A stretch of DNA of 13,977 bases, taken from Candidatus Uhrbacteria bacterium. Lineage in GTDB: Bacteria; Patescibacteriota; Patescibacteriia; 2-12-FULL-60-25. Positions 11,671 through 13,977 of this stretch are shown here, piece by piece. Position 1 is the stretch's first letter; every line of letters begins with the position of its first letter. A model generated the notes under the pieces. It was not told where the DNA came from. It was given only the letters and a program-made list of their open reading frames with translations, and ran no database searches. A program made the position numbers and the translations under genes. The DNA lies in contig WJLP01000076.1 of the NCBI GenBank assembly GCA_014728435.1, positions 1 to 13,977 on the forward strand. Direction: 5' to 3'.

Positions 11671-13125
11671 ATGAGCACAACACGAGCCATTGCCTGGAAC
11701 ACAGGTGCGCAAGCCGCGGGAAAAGTCATCTCTACGATTTTCGGCGTGATTATAATCGCGCTTATGACCAGGTATTTGGGGCAGGTGGGTTTTGGTTATT
11801 ATTCCACGGCTAATGCTTTTTTTCAAATTTTCGCGATCCTGCTGGATTTGGGGATCAATGTAATGATTGTGCAGATGCTGGGCGAACATAAAGGAAATGC
11901 TAAATATGAAAAGAGGGCGGTTAGTGCGACGATGACGTTTAGATTGTTAACTGCGTTTATTTTATTGGGTATCGCACCTTTTATTGGATTGTTATTCCCC
12001 TATGCTTTTGAGGTTAAGCTCATCATGTTCGCTCTTTGGGTTAGTTTTTTTGCGGCAACATTGAATCAGGTGGTAATTGGGGTTCAACAAAGGCATTTAA
12101 AGATGCATATTGTGGCGATTGCCGAGGTTGCGGGTAGAGCGATTCTGTTGGTTGGGCTTTTATTGGCGGTTTTTCTTAATTTGGGACTTTTGACGATTGT
12201 TGTTTTTGTTTCGGTTGGCAGTGTGGTGAATTTGATTATAAACTGGTGGGTAGCCAGAAGTTATGCGAGTTTTGCGTGGAATTGGGATCCTAAATTTTGG
12301 AAAGAATTGCTGAGCAGATCGTGGCCGATTGGTATCTCGATCTTTTTTAATCTGGCTTACTTTAAATCGGATGCTTTTATTTTATCGCTGGTGAGGCCGG
12401 CGAGCGAAGTTGGTATCTACAGCGCCGCTTATAGGGTTTTGGAGATTGCGGTGACTTTCCCGTTTATGTTGGCCGGGATTATGTTGCCTCTTATGGCGCA
12501 TGCTTGGGCGAAAAAGAATCAAGCGAAGTTTGCCAAATACCTGAGCCAATCTTATTCGGCGATGTTATTATTTGCCATGCCTCTTGTAGCCGGAGTTTTG
12601 GTGTTGGGCACAGAAACTATTGTGTTTATTTCGGGATCAGAATTTGCTGTATCGGGTGACATATTAAAGATTTTGTCACTCGCAGTATTTATGATTTATT
12701 TTGGGACGATTTCTTCGCATGTTGTGGTGGCGATAAATAAACAAAAAGCGATGTTGCCCGCATATGCCGTCGTGGCAATTATAACCGTGATTTTGTATGT
12801 GATTTATATTCCGATTTATGGAATGTGGGCCGCCGCGTGGCTGACTGTTTTTTCTGAGACAGCGATTGCGCTGGCGGCAACTTGGTTTGCGTATCGCTCG
12901 GCGCCGGGAATATTTTCGCTGATGACAATTGCCAAAATTTTATTCGCATCTCTTGTGATGGCGCTGGCGATACTCCCGCTTAAACAATTGTGGTTGCCGA
13001 TCCCGATTATTTCCGGAATGGTAATCTATGCTGTGATGATTTATGTGACAGGAGCAATATCAAAAGATACTATCAAGGAGATAATGAATGTGAGAAAAGT
13101 TGCGGGGCCAACATCTGAATCTTGA
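11671..13125 (+). CDS. Wzx-like polysaccharide flippase, MOP superfamily
   Basis: A 484-aa integral membrane protein with about 14 hydrophobic segments spread evenly from residue 16 to 465, the normal count and length for oligosaccharide flippases of the polysaccharide-synthase/MOP family. The N-terminus (TTRAIAWNTGAQAAGKVIS, then ALMTRYLGQVGFGYYSTANAF) matches the family's first helix pair, including the R-Y-L-G-x-x-x-F-G-x-Y signature at about 34-44. Conserved polar features include SRSWPIGIS and FKSDAFILSL near 215-245 and VGIYSAAYRVLE (250-261). Members move lipid-linked sugars across the inner membrane for surface polysaccharide or glycoprotein assembly. No glycosyltransferase or polymerase is adjacent, so the substrate is unknown. 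The ATG at 11671 was chosen by family length and the nearby -10. Stop is TGA. Confidence 0.9.
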   Translation: MSTTRAIAWNTGAQAAGKVISTIFGVIIIALMTRYLGQVGFGYYSTANAFFQIFAILLDLGINVMIVQMLGEHKGNAKYEKRAVSATMTFRLLTAFILLGIAPFIGLLFPYAFEVKLIMFALWVSFFAATLNQVVIGVQQRHLKMHIVAIAEVAGRAILLVGLLLAVFLNLGLLTIVVFVSVGSVVNLIINWWVARSYASFAWNWDPKFWKELLSRSWPIGISIFFNLAYFKSDAFILSLVRPASEVGIYSAAYRVLEIAVTFPFMLAGIMLPLMAHAWAKKNQAKFAKYLSQSYSAMLLFAMPLVAGVLVLGTETIVFISGSEFAVSGDILKILSLAVFMIYFGTISSHVVVAINKQKAMLPAYAVVAIITVILYVIYIPIYGMWAAAWLTVFSETAIALAATWFAYRSAPGIFSLMTIAKILFASLVMALAILPLKQLWLPIPIISGMVIYAVMIYVTGAISKDTIKEIMNVRKVAGPTSES

Positions 13126-13210
13126 TTGACGAACCAATTTTACACACAAATTTTCTTGATTACTCAATGTAGAGATAATTTTATTTTCATCGTAGGAATA
13201 AACCTTACAG

Positions 13211-13247
13211 CGCCCCTCGCAGTCGCATGATGAAGTGGGGCGTTTAT
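13211..13247 (+). terminator. Possible terminator of the flippase gene
   Basis: Stem CGCCCC (13211-13216) / GGGGCG (13237-13242) with a 20-nt loop, followed by TTTAT (13243-13247). Its position 85 nt after the stop fits a terminator, but the loop is long and the T run short. It could instead be another intergenic palindrome. The remainder of 13126-13300 shows nothing else. Confidence 0.35.
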
Positions 13248-13300
13248 CCGTTCTAATTTACCCTGAAATATTTTAAGTTCTTTTGTTTACCGTTTAGCGC

Positions 13301-13370
13301 GGGCAAACACAAGGTATTGCCCCTACAAAAGAATATGAAACCGTAGGGACGAACCCCATGTGGTCGTCCC
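13301..13370. repeat. Inverted pair of a short palindromic repeat
   Basis: Unit 1 (13301-13326) reads GGGCAA, a centre with CACAAGG, TTGCCC, then CTAC. Unit 2 (13343-13370), read on the minus strand, has the same plan: GGGACGA, a centre with CACATGGGG, TTCGTCCC, then TAC. The two face each other with CCCTAC / GTAGGG ends. Each unit is itself a hairpin. From memory, similar GGGCGAACACAAGGTTCGCCCCTAC-like units are scattered through many environmental genomes, but I could not search. It lies only 6 bp from the end of the SanA-like gene. Confidence 0.7.
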
Positions 13371-13376
13371 GTACAA

Positions 13377-13977
13377 TTAATCCTGCGTCACTCTCCCATC
13401 GCCGTGAATTGATATGACCTCGCCCAAGAAGCGGGGTTTTGATTTTAAAATTTCGACGTCGGTATAGGCTTTGACGCGTGCGACGCTGTCGCGGATTGTG
13501 TTTGCATACCACCACGGATAGTAGAGCTTGGCTTGTACTCCTTGAGTTTCGATACCGAGGCGTTTGGCAATGTAGACAGCACGGGGTAAGTGAAAATTTT
13601 GTGTAACGATTATGGCTGAGCGGACTTGAAAGACATCACGCGCTCGGTAGATGCTATCGTATGTGTCGAAGCCGGCGTGATCCATAAAGATATCTTCGGC
13701 AGGGACTTCGTGACTGAGGAGATAATCTTTCATGGCTTGGACTTCGTTGTAATCTTTTTGACCGTGATCGCCGGTGACGATTATCTTTGATGCTAATCCT
13801 TGATTGTAGACTTTGAGCCCTGTGTCGAGGCGGTCTTTGAGAATCCAAGAGAGGGCTCCGTCGGGGCGGACGTAGGCGCCGAGGATGATGATGGTGTCTG
13901 CAGACTGTAGGTTGGCTGGCGTAACAATAGAATTGTGTGACACTAACCAAACCCAAAGATTTGCTGAGGCGTAGAAG
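13377..13977 (-). CDS. SanA/YdcF-family (DUF218) membrane protein, N-terminus cut by window edge
   Basis: The frame is open to the window end (199 codons visible plus TAA stop), so the start lies outside. A GTG at 13943 is in frame but probably not the start: the upstream residues continue as a hydrophobic aromatic stretch (FYASANLWVWLV), as expected for the N-terminal membrane anchor of SanA. The SanA core is clear: ADTIIILGAYV, SWILKDRLDTGL, KIIVTGDHGQKDYNEVQAMKDYL, EDIFMDHAGFDTYDSIYRARDVF, IIVTQNFHLPRAVYIAKRLGI, and the ending KPRFLGEVISIHGDG. E. coli SanA is linked to envelope barrier function and high-temperature vancomycin exclusion. The DUF218 fold is Rossmann-like, with the enzymatic role unsettled. 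An envelope role is inferred. Confidence 0.9.
   Translation of the reverse strand, partial: FYASANLWVWLVSHNSIVTPANLQSADTIIILGAYVRPDGALSWILKDRLDTGLKVYNQGLASKIIVTGDHGQKDYNEVQAMKDYLLSHEVPAEDIFMDHAGFDTYDSIYRARDVFQVRSAIIVTQNFHLPRAVYIAKRLGIETQGVQAKLYYPWWYANTIRDSVARVKAYTDVEILKSKPRFLGEVISIHGDGRVTQD

Noticed and set aside
13941..13943. GTG start of the SanA-like protein
   Set aside because: The frame stays open to the window edge and the upstream residues form the expected hydrophobic anchor, so the true start is outside the window.

Overview
The window looks like a contig of a Patescibacteria/CPR bacterium, probably a Parcubacteria-type lineage. The evidence is indirect: compact genes, many small lineage-specific hypothetical proteins, a membrane-anchored bacterial PH-domain protein, a SpoIID/LytB-type secreted protein with tandem Ig-like domains, a lone ruvB, and GC-rich palindromic intergenic repeats. 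The standard bacterial code is in use. TGA ends at least three genes (354-830, 3571-3813, 11671-13125), which argues against the UGA-to-Gly code of Gracilibacteria and Absconditabacteria. No ribosomal gene is present, so the exact phylum is not established. No phage, IS, CRISPR, tRNA or rRNA gene was seen.

Layout. 1-279 (-) is the N-terminal part of a secreted SH3b protein cut by the window edge. 354-830 (-) is a hypothetical protein with a strong Shine-Dalgarno site and its own terminator. 1002-3521 (+) is a large P-type cation ATPase. 3571-4105 (-) is a two-gene operon of small hypothetical proteins. 4251-4691 (+) is an AT-rich coiled-coil gene built on a 21-bp tandem repeat. 4800-5813 (+) is ruvB, followed by a gap rich in hairpins. 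6058-6892 (+) is an operon of a two-helix membrane protein and a PH-domain membrane protein, ending at a bidirectional terminator shared with 6930-8078 (-), an oversized histidine phosphatase. 8198-10501 (-) is a secreted SpoIID/LytB protein. 10626-11123 and 11328-11540 (both -) are hypothetical genes separated by a strongly structured intergenic element (11196-11315). 11671-13125 (+) is a Wzx-like flippase, followed by a gap with an inverted pair of a short repeat. 13377-13977 (-) is a SanA/YdcF protein running off the window end.

Several genes concern the cell envelope: SH3b, SpoIID/LytB, flippase, SanA-like, PH-domain membrane protein and cation pump. They are separate transcription units, so this is a theme rather than a demonstrated pathway.

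The most striking pattern is transcriptional. Nine transcription units have a -10-like hexamer, usually in extended TGn form, ending only 6-11 nt before the start codon, with no Shine-Dalgarno site. Genes with a clearly separated promoter (354-830, 6930-8078) do have one. This suggests that leaderless or near-leaderless mRNA is the default and that leadered, SD-dependent mRNA is the minority. The second notable item is the 120-nt multi-branch structure at 11196-11315, a candidate non-coding RNA or mobile repeat.
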